A stretch of 64,000 bases of DNA from Ignavibacteriaceae bacterium (GCA_008933765.1 WBUK01000004.1:1-64000); one strand, 5' to 3'. Positions 1-7,989 are shown, counted from the stretch's first letter. The notes: generated by a model not told the origin, from the letters alone. Made by a program: numbers and translations.

Positions 1-54
1 CTCTCTGAGAATGATGACTTTTTGCTCGGGGGTGAATCTCTTTTTCGTTTGCAT
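1..54 (-). CDS. Transposase, N-terminal fragment cut by the window edge
   Basis: Eighteen codons are visible on the minus strand, starting at ATG 54-52 and running off the left edge. The peptide begins MQTKKRFTPEQKVIILRE, the usual opening of the helix-turn-helix OrfA-type transposase of IS3/IS911-like elements (F-T/S-P-E-x-K-x-x-I/V). A good ribosome binding site (AAGGAG) lies 8-9 bases upstream of the ATG. Family assignment rests on this short N-terminus only, so the IS family, completeness and activity cannot be judged. If correct, one end of the element should lie in the following 55-330 region, but I could not identify a terminal inverted repeat there. Confidence 0.55.
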   Translation of the reverse strand, partial: MQTKKRFTPEQKVIILRE

Positions 55-330
55 GAAAGGAATCTCCTTTTTTATTATTTTACATTAAATAAATTTACGA
101 AATTCCATTTCCACTTGAAGCATTACAAGATATACCAACTTTGCACGTTGTTTTTTTTAAAAGTTGCCAATTGAAACATATTTTAAATTATAAGAGACTA
201 TTCATAGGAAATTTTCAGGTTTGTTATAATAGAGATTGGTTAAGCTAATAATATTATTCGTTAACTTATCAACCGTAAGATTATTCTGCATAAAAAACAA
301 GGTTTTAATGTTGCATCTTCAAAACCTGCC
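55..330. other. AT-rich intergenic stretch next to the transposase
   Basis: No convincing gene is present. The stretch should contain the promoter and outer end of the element carrying the transposase. No target-site duplication or terminal inverted repeat could be recognised by eye because the other end lies outside the window. The duplicated EnvC-like 3' ends start just beyond it. Confidence 0.4.
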
Positions 331-624
331 AAACGGGTTTAGATTCTGCCTGCCTTTCCGGATTTTGAAATGGAAAATGAATTACAGGTCAGGTTTTAAA
401 TAACTAAAATCAATAGCTAAAATCAATAACTAAAACCAAGAAGAGGGATTAAGGTTCTGCCTGCCTTTCCGGATTGCAAAATCAAAAATGAATTACATAC
501 TAAGATACCGATAACTAAAACCAACCGGAGGGATTTAGATTCTGCCTGCCCACCAAATTTTGAAATGGAAAATGAATTACAGGTCAGGTTTTAAATAACT
601 AAAATCAATAACTAAAACCAGCAG
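331..624. repeat. Nested tandem duplications of the EnvC-like gene's 3' end
   Basis: The 3' end of the gene at 625-2100 is repeated three more times downstream. The marker TCTGCCTGCC occurs at 345, 456, 541 and, inside the gene, at 651, with spacings of 111, 85 and 110. Positions 430-475 match gene positions 625-670 with about two mismatches in 46 bases and translate on the minus strand to the same ending, KGRQNLNPSSWF plus stop. The copy at 345 also translates to KGRQNLNP. Segment 345-430 matches 541-625 at an offset of 196. The history was therefore probably a duplication of the tail followed by duplication of the pair. Short ACTAAAATCAATA units fill the gaps. Confidence 0.85.
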
Positions 625-2100
625 CTAAAACCAAGAGGAGGGATTAAGGTTCTGCCTGCCTTTCCAGATTTCGAAATGGAAGATAAAGCCTTCGATGCTT
701 CTGCCGACGGTGCCTATAACAGAACCACCACCTACACGGCTGCCTTCCCGAACCGATATTGTGCCAAGATGTCCGTAAACAGTTCTGTACCCTTCGGTGT
801 GGGTGATGATTACAACGCTTCCATAACCGGGAAGCCACTCGATTGCAGATACCACCCCATCAGCTACACATCTGACAGGCTGTGCACCCTCAACCTGAAA
901 ATCAATCCCGTAATTAACCGTAACTGTGTTTAATTCCTCGTTTTTGTTCTCGCCGTAGCCTCTGAACACTTTCGCTGAAACAACCGGTTTTTTCAGGTTT
1001 CCTTTCAAAGATGAAAATGACTTGCCCGAAACTGTGGTTTCTTCATAATCTTCCACGGGCGAGCCGCCGATAACCTCTTCATCTTTTTCAATTGTTTCAT
1101 CCGCCCCCCTGCTTTTGCCGGAAGTGGCAGGTGTTCCGGATTCCTTACTTTCTTTCCACCCTCCGCTTTCTTTCGACCCAACGCCCCCCTTGCCGCTTTT
1201 GTTTTCGGCTACCTGATCGGAAGATTTAGGTTTTGGCGTTGTTTTAACCGGTGGTTTCGTTTTTGTTTTTGTCGGCTGTTTCTTTTCTTTGTTCTTTTTG
1301 CTGCTTTCTTCCTTTGCGACCAACTTATCGATTATCGAGCCGATTTTTTTCTCGGATTGCTGCTTTGCTTCAAGCTGTTTTTTAAGTGCCTCTTTGTTTT
1401 TACCGATATTTTTCAGCGCATCTTTTTGCTCGTCCAAGCCGGCAACCAAGGCTGATTCTTCATTTTTTTTCTGCGCAAGAATGTTCGCTTTTGCCTCTTT
1501 CTCAGCCTGAAGTGTCGCTTTTGCCACTTCTAATTTTTCTACAGCCGACTGATAATCACCCAAAACCTGCTCACCTTTATCGGTAAAAATCTTAAAATAC
1601 CGATAGCGCGTAAGTGCTTCATCAAAGGAGGAAGAGTTTATGATATAAAGCCACTTATTTTTTATCAACCCCTTGTAGGTTGCAACAACAAAGCGTGCGT
1701 AAAATTCGCGAAGATCGGAAATTTTGCGATTTAAGGAAGAGATTTCGGTTTCAAGTTGGGAGATCTGCTTAGTTTTGTTCTCAGCCTCTGCAGTCAAACC
1801 GTTAACTAACTGGTTCAGCAGATAGACCTGTTTATTCAATTTTTCGATTAATTCCCAGGTTTTTTTTTCTTCTTTAGAGGCTTTGCTGATTTCATCTTTA
1901 AGCGTCTGAATCTCTTTTTTGATTGCCGCCAGTTCGTTTTGCTTCTTTTTTATATCCCCCTGCTGGTTGTGCCCCTCGAAACTAAGCAACAAGAAAACGG
2001 CAAGAAGTATCGCCACCCAACGGTGAAAAACCTGAAAATTATTCCGTAGCGTGGTACTGAAAATCAAACGCAAAGGGCTTATCACTCGCTCAATACTCAA
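625..2100 (-). CDS. EnvC-like murein hydrolase activator with degenerate M23 domain
   Basis: 491-residue periplasmic protein. A hydrophobic export segment (about residues 28-40) is followed by a long coiled coil (about 48-270) and a Lys/Gly/Ser-rich linker (about 270-375). The C-terminal LytM/M23 domain spans about 378-491. This is the layout of EnvC/NlpD-type amidase activators, which switch on peptidoglycan amidases during division. The metal site is incomplete. The HxGxD motif reads N396-Y-G-I-D400, and the HxH motif reads I473-F-H475. It is therefore probably a regulator rather than an active endopeptidase. The start is uncertain: the frame opens with TTG at 2100, overlapping the upstream stop by 11 bases, and GTG codons at 2085 and 2016 are alternatives. 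It is the last gene of a three-gene operon. Its 3' end is repeated three times downstream. Confidence 0.85.
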   Translation of the reverse strand: MSIERVISPLRLIFSTTLRNNFQVFHRWVAILLAVFLLLSFEGHNQQGDIKKKQNELAAIKKEIQTLKDEISKASKEEKKTWELIEKLNKQVYLLNQLVNGLTAEAENKTKQISQLETEISSLNRKISDLREFYARFVVATYKGLIKNKWLYIINSSSFDEALTRYRYFKIFTDKGEQVLGDYQSAVEKLEVAKATLQAEKEAKANILAQKKNEESALVAGLDEQKDALKNIGKNKEALKKQLEAKQQSEKKIGSIIDKLVAKEESSKKNKEKKQPTKTKTKPPVKTTPKPKSSDQVAENKSGKGGVGSKESGGWKESKESGTPATSGKSRGADETIEKDEEVIGGSPVEDYEETTVSGKSFSSLKGNLKKPVVSAKVFRGYGENKNEELNTVTVNYGIDFQVEGAQPVRCVADGVVSAIEWLPGYGSVVIITHTEGYRTVYGHLGTISVREGSRVGGGSVIGTVGRSIEGFIFHFEIWKGRQNLNPSSWF

Positions 2101-2890
2101 TCAGCGTGGCATCCGAAGGTGGTGAAAACTCAATCACAGGTTCTGTGTTAATTTCAAGCGATTCGTAATTAAGTTTAAGCGATTGGTTCAACCTTGGAGA
2201 CCGCACTTCTATCATGCGGGGAAGCATAATCGTTCCAAATTTCTTGAAATCTGAATATTTCGCATCCAGCAATACCTCACCTTTTTTACCTTTAATGGTG
2301 TATTGCTCTAAGTTAAGCCCATCGAGCTTTATCTTATACGAAACCACATTTCCTGATACTGAATCGGCATAAGAAAGATAAAAATAGCCTTTTTCGAACC
2401 GAAATTCGGTCGGTTCAATATACAAACGGGATGTCAGATTCACCATCCCGGCGAAAGCGTCCTTAAGGTCTTCAAAAGCCAGATCAACCTTAAAAATGTT
2501 CTGAAGCGCTACATCATCAACACTTCCGGTGTAAAGAGTGTTGTTAAGCGATTCGTAAAACCGGAAATCTTTCTCGGTAACCAGTACATTCGCCAGTTCG
2601 ATGCCAAAGGGCCCGTAAACATTCACATTAAGCGAGTCGGGGCGCTTAATAATTGACTGGAAAAAGGCTGAATTATCGATTTCCGGCGTTCTGACGAACA
2701 TCTCACCTTTACCGGTGAGCGAACGCACCTTCATCCTGTTTGCTTCTAATTTTTTTACCAATCTTTCCGGTTTAATGCTACCGTCAATTATTTCGGTATC
2801 GTCTTCCATAGATTCGGTTGAAGTGGCACAACCCTGCCACGAAAAAGTTAATGGAAGAGCAATCATCATAAGAAACAATAATTTTTTCAA
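2090..2890 (-). CDS. DUF4292-type envelope lipoprotein (LolB-like fold)
   Basis: 266-residue protein with a lipoprotein signal (MKKLLFLMMIALPLTFSWQGC); Cys21 is the likely lipidated residue, although the lipobox WQGC is not ideal. The mature part resembles the DUF4292/LolB-like group, with an 'R-x-L-T-G-K-G' segment near residue 55 followed by alternating strands that could form an open barrel for lipid handling. The function is not established. It sits between the TPR lipoprotein (4-base ATGA overlap upstream) and the EnvC-like gene (11-base overlap downstream). This trio recurs in Bacteroidetes-group genomes, which suggests a shared role in envelope assembly. Confidence 0.75.
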   Translation of the reverse strand: MKKLLFLMMIALPLTFSWQGCATSTESMEDDTEIIDGSIKPERLVKKLEANRMKVRSLTGKGEMFVRTPEIDNSAFFQSIIKRPDSLNVNVYGPFGIELANVLVTEKDFRFYESLNNTLYTGSVDDVALQNIFKVDLAFEDLKDAFAGMVNLTSRLYIEPTEFRFEKGYFYLSYADSVSGNVVSYKIKLDGLNLEQYTIKGKKGEVLLDAKYSDFKKFGTIMLPRMIEVRSPRLNQSLKLNYESLEINTEPVIEFSPPSDATLIEY

Positions 2891-4713
2891 ATCTCGCCTC
2901 TGTCGATCTTTCTTTTAATGTTATCGTTGTTAATGTTAAATTCCAATGCTTTCCGCCAAAAAGCAACAGCGTCATCCCGGAAGCCCAACCGGAACATCAC
3001 ATCGCCGTAATGGTCGAGCAGTTCATAGTTGTTTCCGTCCATCGTAAGAGCTTTTTCTAAATAAACTTTTGCTGTATCGTAGTTCCCAAGTTGAAACTGC
3101 ACCCAGCCGTAAGTATCCAGATAAGAAGGGCTTTCGGGGTTAGAAGCAAGTGCAATTTTCGCCAGTTCCAGCGCTTCCTGCAGCCGGATACCCCGTTTTG
3201 TAAGCGAATAAGCAAAATTGTTTGCCGCAAGGGCATCGTTTGGTTTCAGTTTAAGTGTTTCAGTGTAAAGGCTGTCACTTTTCGCCTGATTTCCTGCCCC
3301 GTCATAAACAATAGCAAGCGAACTCATCAGATCTGTGTTTGTGGGGTCAAGCTCAAGCGCCGTTTCGTAAGTTTCGATTGCATCGTTATCCTTTTTCAGG
3401 CGTGAAAGTGTATAGGCAAACGCCGACCATGCGTTCACTTCGTTCGGTTCAAGAATTGTAGCCTGCCGTAGGTAGGGTTCGGAATCGGAATAATCCCCCT
3501 TCAGAGTATAAGAAAGCCCAAGAATAAAATTGAGCATATAATCATCGGGGAAGCTCTGCAGCCCCGATTTAAGCACAAAAATCGCCTCGGGATACTTTTT
3601 TGAGTCGTATAATACCCCGCCAATACGCTGCCAAAGCTGAAGATAAAGGTACGAATCTTCCTGAACCTCATTAAACCGCCGCCTTGCAGCCAGTGAATCA
3701 CCCTGCAGAATGGCAATCGCACCTTTGTAGAAATTGGTTATCCAACTAACCGTGTCCGTTTCAATGATCGAAAAAACGGTGTCTGCAACTTTGAGAAGTT
3801 CCGGGTCGTTTACAGCTTGCTCAAAATAAACAATCCCGATGTTAAGTTTAAGTTCTGTATCGATCTCCGGATCGTTCACCATTTTGAGGTATGCTTCAGC
3901 GGCGTTCAGATAATCGTTCTGCAGAACAAAGACGCGCGCTTTAGCTTCAAGCATCGATTGGTAATCGGGATAAATTTGCAGCACTGAATTTATGTGCACC
4001 AAGGCTTTGTCGTATTGTTTCAGCGAAATGTAATAGTTAACCAACACTTCCCTAATAGTGAAATCAGAAGGATTAAAGTGAAGATACTCCTCCAAAATTT
4101 CCGTAGCTTTCGCTTTGTTGCCCGTTTTGTCGTAAAGTTCAGCCAGCCTGATGTAGGTGTTCCAGTCCTCAGGTTCGTCATCCAGCATTTTTTCATAAAT
4201 TTTAATTGCCGAAAGAGGTTTCCGTCCCTCGTAAAGGTTTGCTAAACGGTAAAGGCTGTAGTAATCATCGGGATATTTTTCAATCAGGCTCTTCATTACT
4301 GCTTCGGCGGAGTCCGGCTGCCTTCCCTGAGTGTAAATATCCGAAAGAAGATAGTAGTACTCTTTCTCTGAGGGGTCTTTCGCAACGGCAGAGCGGGCAT
4401 ATTGAAGTGCAGGGAACAATTTACCGAGCAGCGAATAATTCTTTGCCAACTCGTAACTTATTCCCGCTGCAGAGTCTATCTCATAAGCCTTCAAAAATGA
4501 ATTGACAGCGAGATAATATTCCCCCTTATCCTCCATTTCCACACCGGTTAAAAAGAAATCCATAGCATCACGCTTAAAAACGGAGTATATCGGGTCAACA
4601 GATCTGCCCGATTCTTCCTTTTGTTTAACGGTCTGAACCGAAGTACACCCCGCCAGTAATGTAGTCAGGGCAAAAAATACGGTTACGATTGATGCTTTAT
4701 TTTTGAATTTCAT
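2887..4713 (-). CDS. TPR-repeat lipoprotein
   Basis: 608-residue outer-envelope protein beginning with a clear lipoprotein signal (TTLLAGC; Cys23 is the likely acylated residue). The rest is a run of about a dozen tetratricopeptide repeats, with recurring A-x-x-Y/F-x-x-A-L-x-L-x-P patterns such as 'AIETYETALELDPTNTDL' and 'ALELAKIALASNPESPSYL'. TPR arrays are protein-binding scaffolds; the partner is unknown. It is the first gene of the minus-strand operon TPR, DUF4292, EnvC-like, and overlaps the next gene by four bases, so the three are probably translated together. Confidence 0.85.
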   Translation of the reverse strand: MKFKNKASIVTVFFALTTLLAGCTSVQTVKQKEESGRSVDPIYSVFKRDAMDFFLTGVEMEDKGEYYLAVNSFLKAYEIDSAAGISYELAKNYSLLGKLFPALQYARSAVAKDPSEKEYYYLLSDIYTQGRQPDSAEAVMKSLIEKYPDDYYSLYRLANLYEGRKPLSAIKIYEKMLDDEPEDWNTYIRLAELYDKTGNKAKATEILEEYLHFNPSDFTIREVLVNYYISLKQYDKALVHINSVLQIYPDYQSMLEAKARVFVLQNDYLNAAEAYLKMVNDPEIDTELKLNIGIVYFEQAVNDPELLKVADTVFSIIETDTVSWITNFYKGAIAILQGDSLAARRRFNEVQEDSYLYLQLWQRIGGVLYDSKKYPEAIFVLKSGLQSFPDDYMLNFILGLSYTLKGDYSDSEPYLRQATILEPNEVNAWSAFAYTLSRLKKDNDAIETYETALELDPTNTDLMSSLAIVYDGAGNQAKSDSLYTETLKLKPNDALAANNFAYSLTKRGIRLQEALELAKIALASNPESPSYLDTYGWVQFQLGNYDTAKVYLEKALTMDGNNYELLDHYGDVMFRLGFRDDAVAFWRKALEFNINNDNIKRKIDRGEI

Positions 4714-4845
4714 ATTCTGTGCTTACGGCAAAAATTTCGTTTTTGTTCCAACTGTGCAAATTCGTGAAATAATTTGGGAATAAAAGTCCAAAAAATTGTA
4801 GTTTTAAATTTAAGCATTCTTGAGTGTAATTCATCTTTTTACATA

Positions 4846-4956
4846 TTTTTGTGTTACCGTTTGATATAATCTTTTGCAAAGTACAGCACGCAAAGTGCAG
4901 AATGGTTTTTTGCACAAAATTTTTGTGTTACCGTTTGCTGTATTCTCTTGCAAAGT
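4846..4956. repeat. 37-bp direct repeat upstream of a small membrane gene
   Basis: Two 37-bp copies, 4846-4882 and 4920-4956, start 74 bases apart and differ at about four positions. Both contain GTGTTACCGTTTG and end in TTGCAAAGT. Copy 1 carries a TATAAT at 4865-4870 that is mutated in copy 2. The pair lies between the divergent TPR-lipoprotein gene and the gene at 4984. It could be duplicated promoter or operator DNA, or a passive duplication. Confidence 0.8.
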
Positions 4957-4983
4957 GAGAAAAAACTGACGGAGATCTATTTT

Positions 4984-5337
4984 ATGAGAACAAAAATGAC
5001 AATAACTGCGGCAATTTTCGTTTTTTTGGGCATTCTGCTGATTACTTTTTTATCCCATGCTTACCTTTTTTCAATTTACGAAGTAACGATCAGTGAGGTG
5101 CCCAAAGAATTAGCAGTTGGTGATACTGTAACGATAACAGTTACCCCGATCAACGCACTTGGTTTTAAACCGCCGTTTCGTTCTTGCCCTTTTGAAGTGT
5201 CGGTTATTAAAGGGGATAAATTGCTCCAAAAAATTGAACCCGGCAAATATTTGGCAACATCTCCCGGAGAGGTTGAGTTACTTATAAAACCAAAATATGC
5301 GCTGAAACCTTCCCCTGTTAGCTTTTTGATCAGATAA
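4984..5337 (+). CDS. Small membrane-anchored hypothetical protein
   Basis: 117-residue protein not assigned to a known family. One strong transmembrane helix or uncleaved signal (about residues 7-30, rich in I/F/L) is followed by an exported beta-rich domain of about 80 residues resembling a single Ig-like fold ('VGDTVTITVTPINALG', 'YLATSPGEVELLIKP'). The domain has one Cys (FRSCPF). The ATG at 4984 is chosen because GGAGA at 4971-4975 sits eight bases upstream; the reading frame is open further upstream to 4948, but that start has no binding site. It stands alone on the plus strand. Confidence 0.6.
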   Translation: MRTKMTITAAIFVFLGILLITFLSHAYLFSIYEVTISEVPKELAVGDTVTITVTPINALGFKPPFRSCPFEVSVIKGDKLLQKIEPGKYLATSPGEVELLIKPKYALKPSPVSFLIR

Positions 5338-5474
5338 CTGATCTCTCTTGAAACGGGATTTCTTCTTTCAATTTTTCTTTAATTAAAGTAAATAATGCCA
5401 AAATTTCGTTATTTAATCAAAAATCGTTAAGTTTTTTGTAAATTAGCAGAAAAGAAAAAATTGAAAATTGCCCC

Positions 5475-6245
5475 ATGAAAAAGTCTTTAACCTTTTTATT
5501 CCTTCTTCTGCTTAACATTCCTGTTCTTCCACAAATTCTCGCCGGTGAGAAGCTCGATTTTGAGCCGAGATTTCTGATTGATATGCCTACCTCCGGCGTT
5601 CTGAAAAAGGGATATGTAAGCGTGGGGTCCGATCTTATGCCCGGTGGTGTTCTGCTTACAAGGTTAGATGTTGGGGTTTTTGATAACTTGAGTTTTGGTA
5701 TCTCGTACGGCGGCGAAAATATTATCGGCACCGGTGATGTTACATGGTACAAATATCCCGGCGTAAATATCAGGTTTAAAATAATTGAAGAAAGCCTGAC
5801 GCTTCCTTCGATAACCGTAGGTGCGGATTTGCAGGGGAAAGGGCGATATTTTTCCGATGAGAAACGATATGAAATAAAATCACCCGGTTTGTTTGCTGCC
5901 GTAAGCAAGAACTACAGGCTTTTAGGCTACATGAGTATCCACGGCGCCATTTCATATTCGTTTGAACAAAAAGACGGCGATAACTTTGCGAATTTAGCCG
6001 TCGGGGTTGAAAAAACGATTGGGTCAAGCGTTTCGGTGCTTCTTGAATATAATTTTGCGTTTAATGATAACAGCAACGAAGTTTTTGGAAAAGGAAACGG
6101 ATACCTTCACGCCGGGGTTCGGTGGGCGGTTGCTGAAGGTTTCTCGCTTGGTTTCGATTTTCGCGATCTGCTGAATAATAAGAAATGGTCACCAAACACC
6201 GCGGATAGAGGCATTAAGTTCGAGTTTGTTAAGAAAATCCTTTAA
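5475..6245 (+). CDS. Outer-membrane beta-barrel protein
   Basis: 256-residue protein with an N-terminal signal peptide (MKKSLTFLFLLLLNIPVLPQ, cleavage near residue 20-24). Alternating amphipathic strands follow ('VSVGSDLMPGGVLLTRLDVGVFDNL', 'GYLHAGVRWAVAEGFSLGFDFRDLL'), typical of a small outer-membrane barrel. It ends in an aromatic/basic strand (IKFEFVKKIL). No enzyme motif is visible, and cargo or partner is unknown. It is monocistronic and followed by tandem repeats and a hairpin terminator. Confidence 0.7.
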   Translation: MKKSLTFLFLLLLNIPVLPQILAGEKLDFEPRFLIDMPTSGVLKKGYVSVGSDLMPGGVLLTRLDVGVFDNLSFGISYGGENIIGTGDVTWYKYPGVNIRFKIIEESLTLPSITVGADLQGKGRYFSDEKRYEIKSPGLFAAVSKNYRLLGYMSIHGAISYSFEQKDGDNFANLAVGVEKTIGSSVSVLLEYNFAFNDNSNEVFGKGNGYLHAGVRWAVAEGFSLGFDFRDLLNNKKWSPNTADRGIKFEFVKKIL

Positions 6246-6275
6246 CAAATAGTGTAAACAGTACTTTGTGATTGA

Positions 6276-6370
6276 TGTTTTGTAAAGGGTGCCTTGTGAT
6301 TAGTGCTTTGTAAGGGGTGCCTTATGATTGTGCTTTGTAAAGGGTGCCTTGTGATTAGTGCTTTGTGATT
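6276..6370. repeat. Three 27/28-bp tandem repeats after the barrel gene
   Basis: Units begin at 6276, 6304 and 6331, with a partial fourth at 6359. The shared core is TTGTAAAGGGTGCCTT followed by GTGATTAG. A partial upstream unit (ACTTTGTGATTGA) lies at 6263-6275. The units are AT/GT-rich, have no spacers, and end just before the terminator. Confidence 0.85.
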
Positions 6371-6379
6371 GAAGAAAAG

Positions 6380-6419
6380 AAGCCGACTATTACTGAGGAA
6401 GTAAAAGCCGGCTTTTTTT
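6380..6419 (+). terminator. Rho-independent terminator of the barrel gene
   Basis: AAGCCG (6380-6385) pairs with CGGCTT (6409-6414), and inner arms TTACT and AGTAA extend the stem with small internal mismatches. A T run follows directly (6413-6419). The hairpin lies between convergent genes, two bases before the stop of the minus-strand ATPase gene. It may serve both, although the T run favours the plus strand. Confidence 0.8.
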
Positions 6420-6421
6420 AA

Positions 6422-7558
6422 TTAATCAACATTTTCACTCAGATAATTTAAATGATTTTCTCTGTTGATCAAATGGAGATCACTTCCGGGATATGAGGAT
6501 AAAAATGCTTTACCACCACCTCGAATTTTTGCGTTGGCGCCGTATTTAATCTCAAAGCCCTCGAGTTTTCCGTTCATTTCCTCAATATAGTCAACTTCGC
6601 TGCCTGATCTTGTACGCCAAAAGTATTTGTTTGGGTATCTTCCCATGTTCTGATTGTACTTGATCCTCTCGGAAATCACGAAGTTCTCCCAAAGCTGACC
6701 AATATCGCTTCTTAGTTCGAGCGGTTTAAAGTTTGAAATTAATGCGTTTCTGATTCCATTGTCGTAGAAATAGATTTTCTTCATCTTTGAAATCTCTTTC
6801 CGCTGGTTGCCGGTCAGAGCACCAAGCCCAAAGATTATGAAAGTACTCTCTAAGAGACTTATATATCTGCTGATGGTTCCTCTATCGGCACCAATTAGAG
6901 ATGACAGTTCGTTTATAGACACTTCACCTCCAACCTGCAATGCGAGTACTCTGAGCAGTTTTTCAATTATATCAGTCCTTCTGATATCCTGAAATGTAAA
7001 AATGTCTTTATACATATAAGAGGATGTCAAAAATATCAACAGTTGCTCCCTGTCCTGAGATGAATTTACGATGTCGGGATAATGACCATAAATCAACAGG
7101 TCGCTGAATAATCTGTTGTACTCTAAATACCCTGTATCACTTAGAATCTCACCGGTTGAAAGAGGATAAAGCTTATAAGAGAAATATCTTCCGGTTAATG
7201 GTTCGGAAATCTTATTTGAAAGGTCGAATGAAGATGAACCGGTTGCTACAATTTGATAGTTACCTCCCATCTCATACATGATTTTCAAAGTCAATCCAAT
7301 ATTCAACACTCTTTGAGCTTCATCAATAAACACAACTCTTGCGTTACCAATTAATCTCTTAAGAGCAGAAGAGGTCGCATTCTCCAACTGAGCACGAACA
7401 TCAGGCTCGTCACAGTTTAGCCAGATAGAATTTTTGTACTTTTTCTGAACCTCACGCAGCAGAGTCGTTTTTCCTGTCTGACGAGCACCGTAGATGATGA
7501 TCAATTTACCTTTGAACATCCTTTCTAATATCTTGGACAGAATCGCTCTTTTTATCAT
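6422..7558 (-). CDS. AAA ATPase with DUF4143 C-terminal domain
   Basis: 378-residue ATP-binding protein of the AAA_14/DUF4143 family. The Walker A loop GARQTGKT is at residues 24-31 and Walker B VVFIDEAQ near 75-82. A winged-helix-like segment lies around 210-250. The C-terminal DUF4143 region contains a nuclease-like strand pattern (SEVDYIEE ... LEGFEIKYG). The cellular role of this family is unsettled; members are often scattered single genes carried between genomes. ATG 7558 is preferred over the upstream open frame to 7609 because it begins MIKRAILSKIL, as is usual for the family. Its upstream region holds four 32-bp palindromic repeats, a possible autoregulatory operator. Confidence 0.85.
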   Translation of the reverse strand: MIKRAILSKILERMFKGKLIIIYGARQTGKTTLLREVQKKYKNSIWLNCDEPDVRAQLENATSSALKRLIGNARVVFIDEAQRVLNIGLTLKIMYEMGGNYQIVATGSSSFDLSNKISEPLTGRYFSYKLYPLSTGEILSDTGYLEYNRLFSDLLIYGHYPDIVNSSQDREQLLIFLTSSYMYKDIFTFQDIRRTDIIEKLLRVLALQVGGEVSINELSSLIGADRGTISRYISLLESTFIIFGLGALTGNQRKEISKMKKIYFYDNGIRNALISNFKPLELRSDIGQLWENFVISERIKYNQNMGRYPNKYFWRTRSGSEVDYIEEMNGKLEGFEIKYGANAKIRGGGKAFLSSYPGSDLHLINRENHLNYLSENVD

Positions 7559-7590
7559 AAATTTTCTCTTTTTATCACTGTAAATATAAC

Positions 7591-7718
7591 ATTTTGCGGT
7601 TATAACCACAATTTAACAGGTGATTTTGTGGTTATATCCACAATTTAACAGGTGATTTTGCGGTTACAACCGCGATTTAACAGGTGATTTTGTGGTTATA
7701 TCCACAATTTAATAGGAG
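7591..7718. repeat. Four 32-bp tandem repeats with a palindromic core
   Basis: Units start at 7591, 7623, 7655 and 7687, exactly 32 bases apart with no spacers. Each contains a near-palindrome of the form TTGYGGTTATAACCRCAA. Units 2 and 4 have arms TTGTGG/CCACAA. Unit 3 has GCGGTT/AACCGC, so the change at the third arm position is matched on the other side. Because 32 bp is close to three helical turns, the dyads would lie on one face of the DNA. The array is 33-160 bases upstream of the ATPase start, as expected for a multi-site operator. It is not a CRISPR, since spacers are absent. Confidence 0.85.
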
Positions 7719-7722
7719 ACGA

Positions 7723-7887
7723 GTGAAAAAAACTCAAGACTTAACGGAAAGTAATATAAAAGGGAAATCAAAGGTTAGTAATTTTGGTTTTGGAGTAGAA
7801 AAAGAAAGGGAAAAAATGAAAACTCATAATTCGCCCATAGAAAAAACCTACTTCAATCACCAAACAAAAGAGCAAAGCTTTTGTTAA
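7723..7887 (+). CDS. Possible 54-aa small protein (weak)
   Basis: GTG at 7723 with a good ribosome binding site (GGAGA) six bases upstream opens a 54-codon frame ending at TAA 7885-7887. The product is Lys/Glu/Ser/Asn-rich and hydrophilic, with no recognisable domain. It lies directly beyond the palindromic repeats and divergent to the ATPase gene, so the array could serve both. The coding evidence is only the RBS and open frame; it may be chance. Confidence 0.25.
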   Translation: MKKTQDLTESNIKGKSKVSNFGFGVEKEREKMKTHNSPIEKTYFNHQTKEQSFC

Positions 7888-7989
7888 AGCATTTTTAGCT
7901 ACATCCGGTTAAAAATTTTAGCTTTACCCGGACAAAAACACTTAATTAACTCAGGCAAAAGGGAAGTCCCCCATTTTAATGAGGTGCCT
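7888..7989. other. Short intergenic stretch with a weak direct repeat
   Basis: Between the small frame and the NfnB-type gene, two decayed units start near 7892 and 7916 (TTTTAGCT followed by CCGG in each), about 24 bases apart. No terminator with a clear T run was seen for the long minus-strand operon that ends at 7990. Confidence 0.4.

Noticed and set aside
676..933. 85-codon plus-strand frame at the EnvC-like 3' end
   Set aside because: Shadow of the M23 domain on the opposite strand; no ribosome binding site or family match.
4697..4915. 72-codon minus-strand frame over the 37-bp repeat
   Set aside because: Leucine/phenylalanine/asparagine-rich translation of AT-rich DNA, without a plausible start; it covers the promoter region of the TPR lipoprotein gene.
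7591..7718. CRISPR array
   Set aside because: Units abut with no spacers and no cas genes are present. The repeats contain operator-like palindromes near a promoter.
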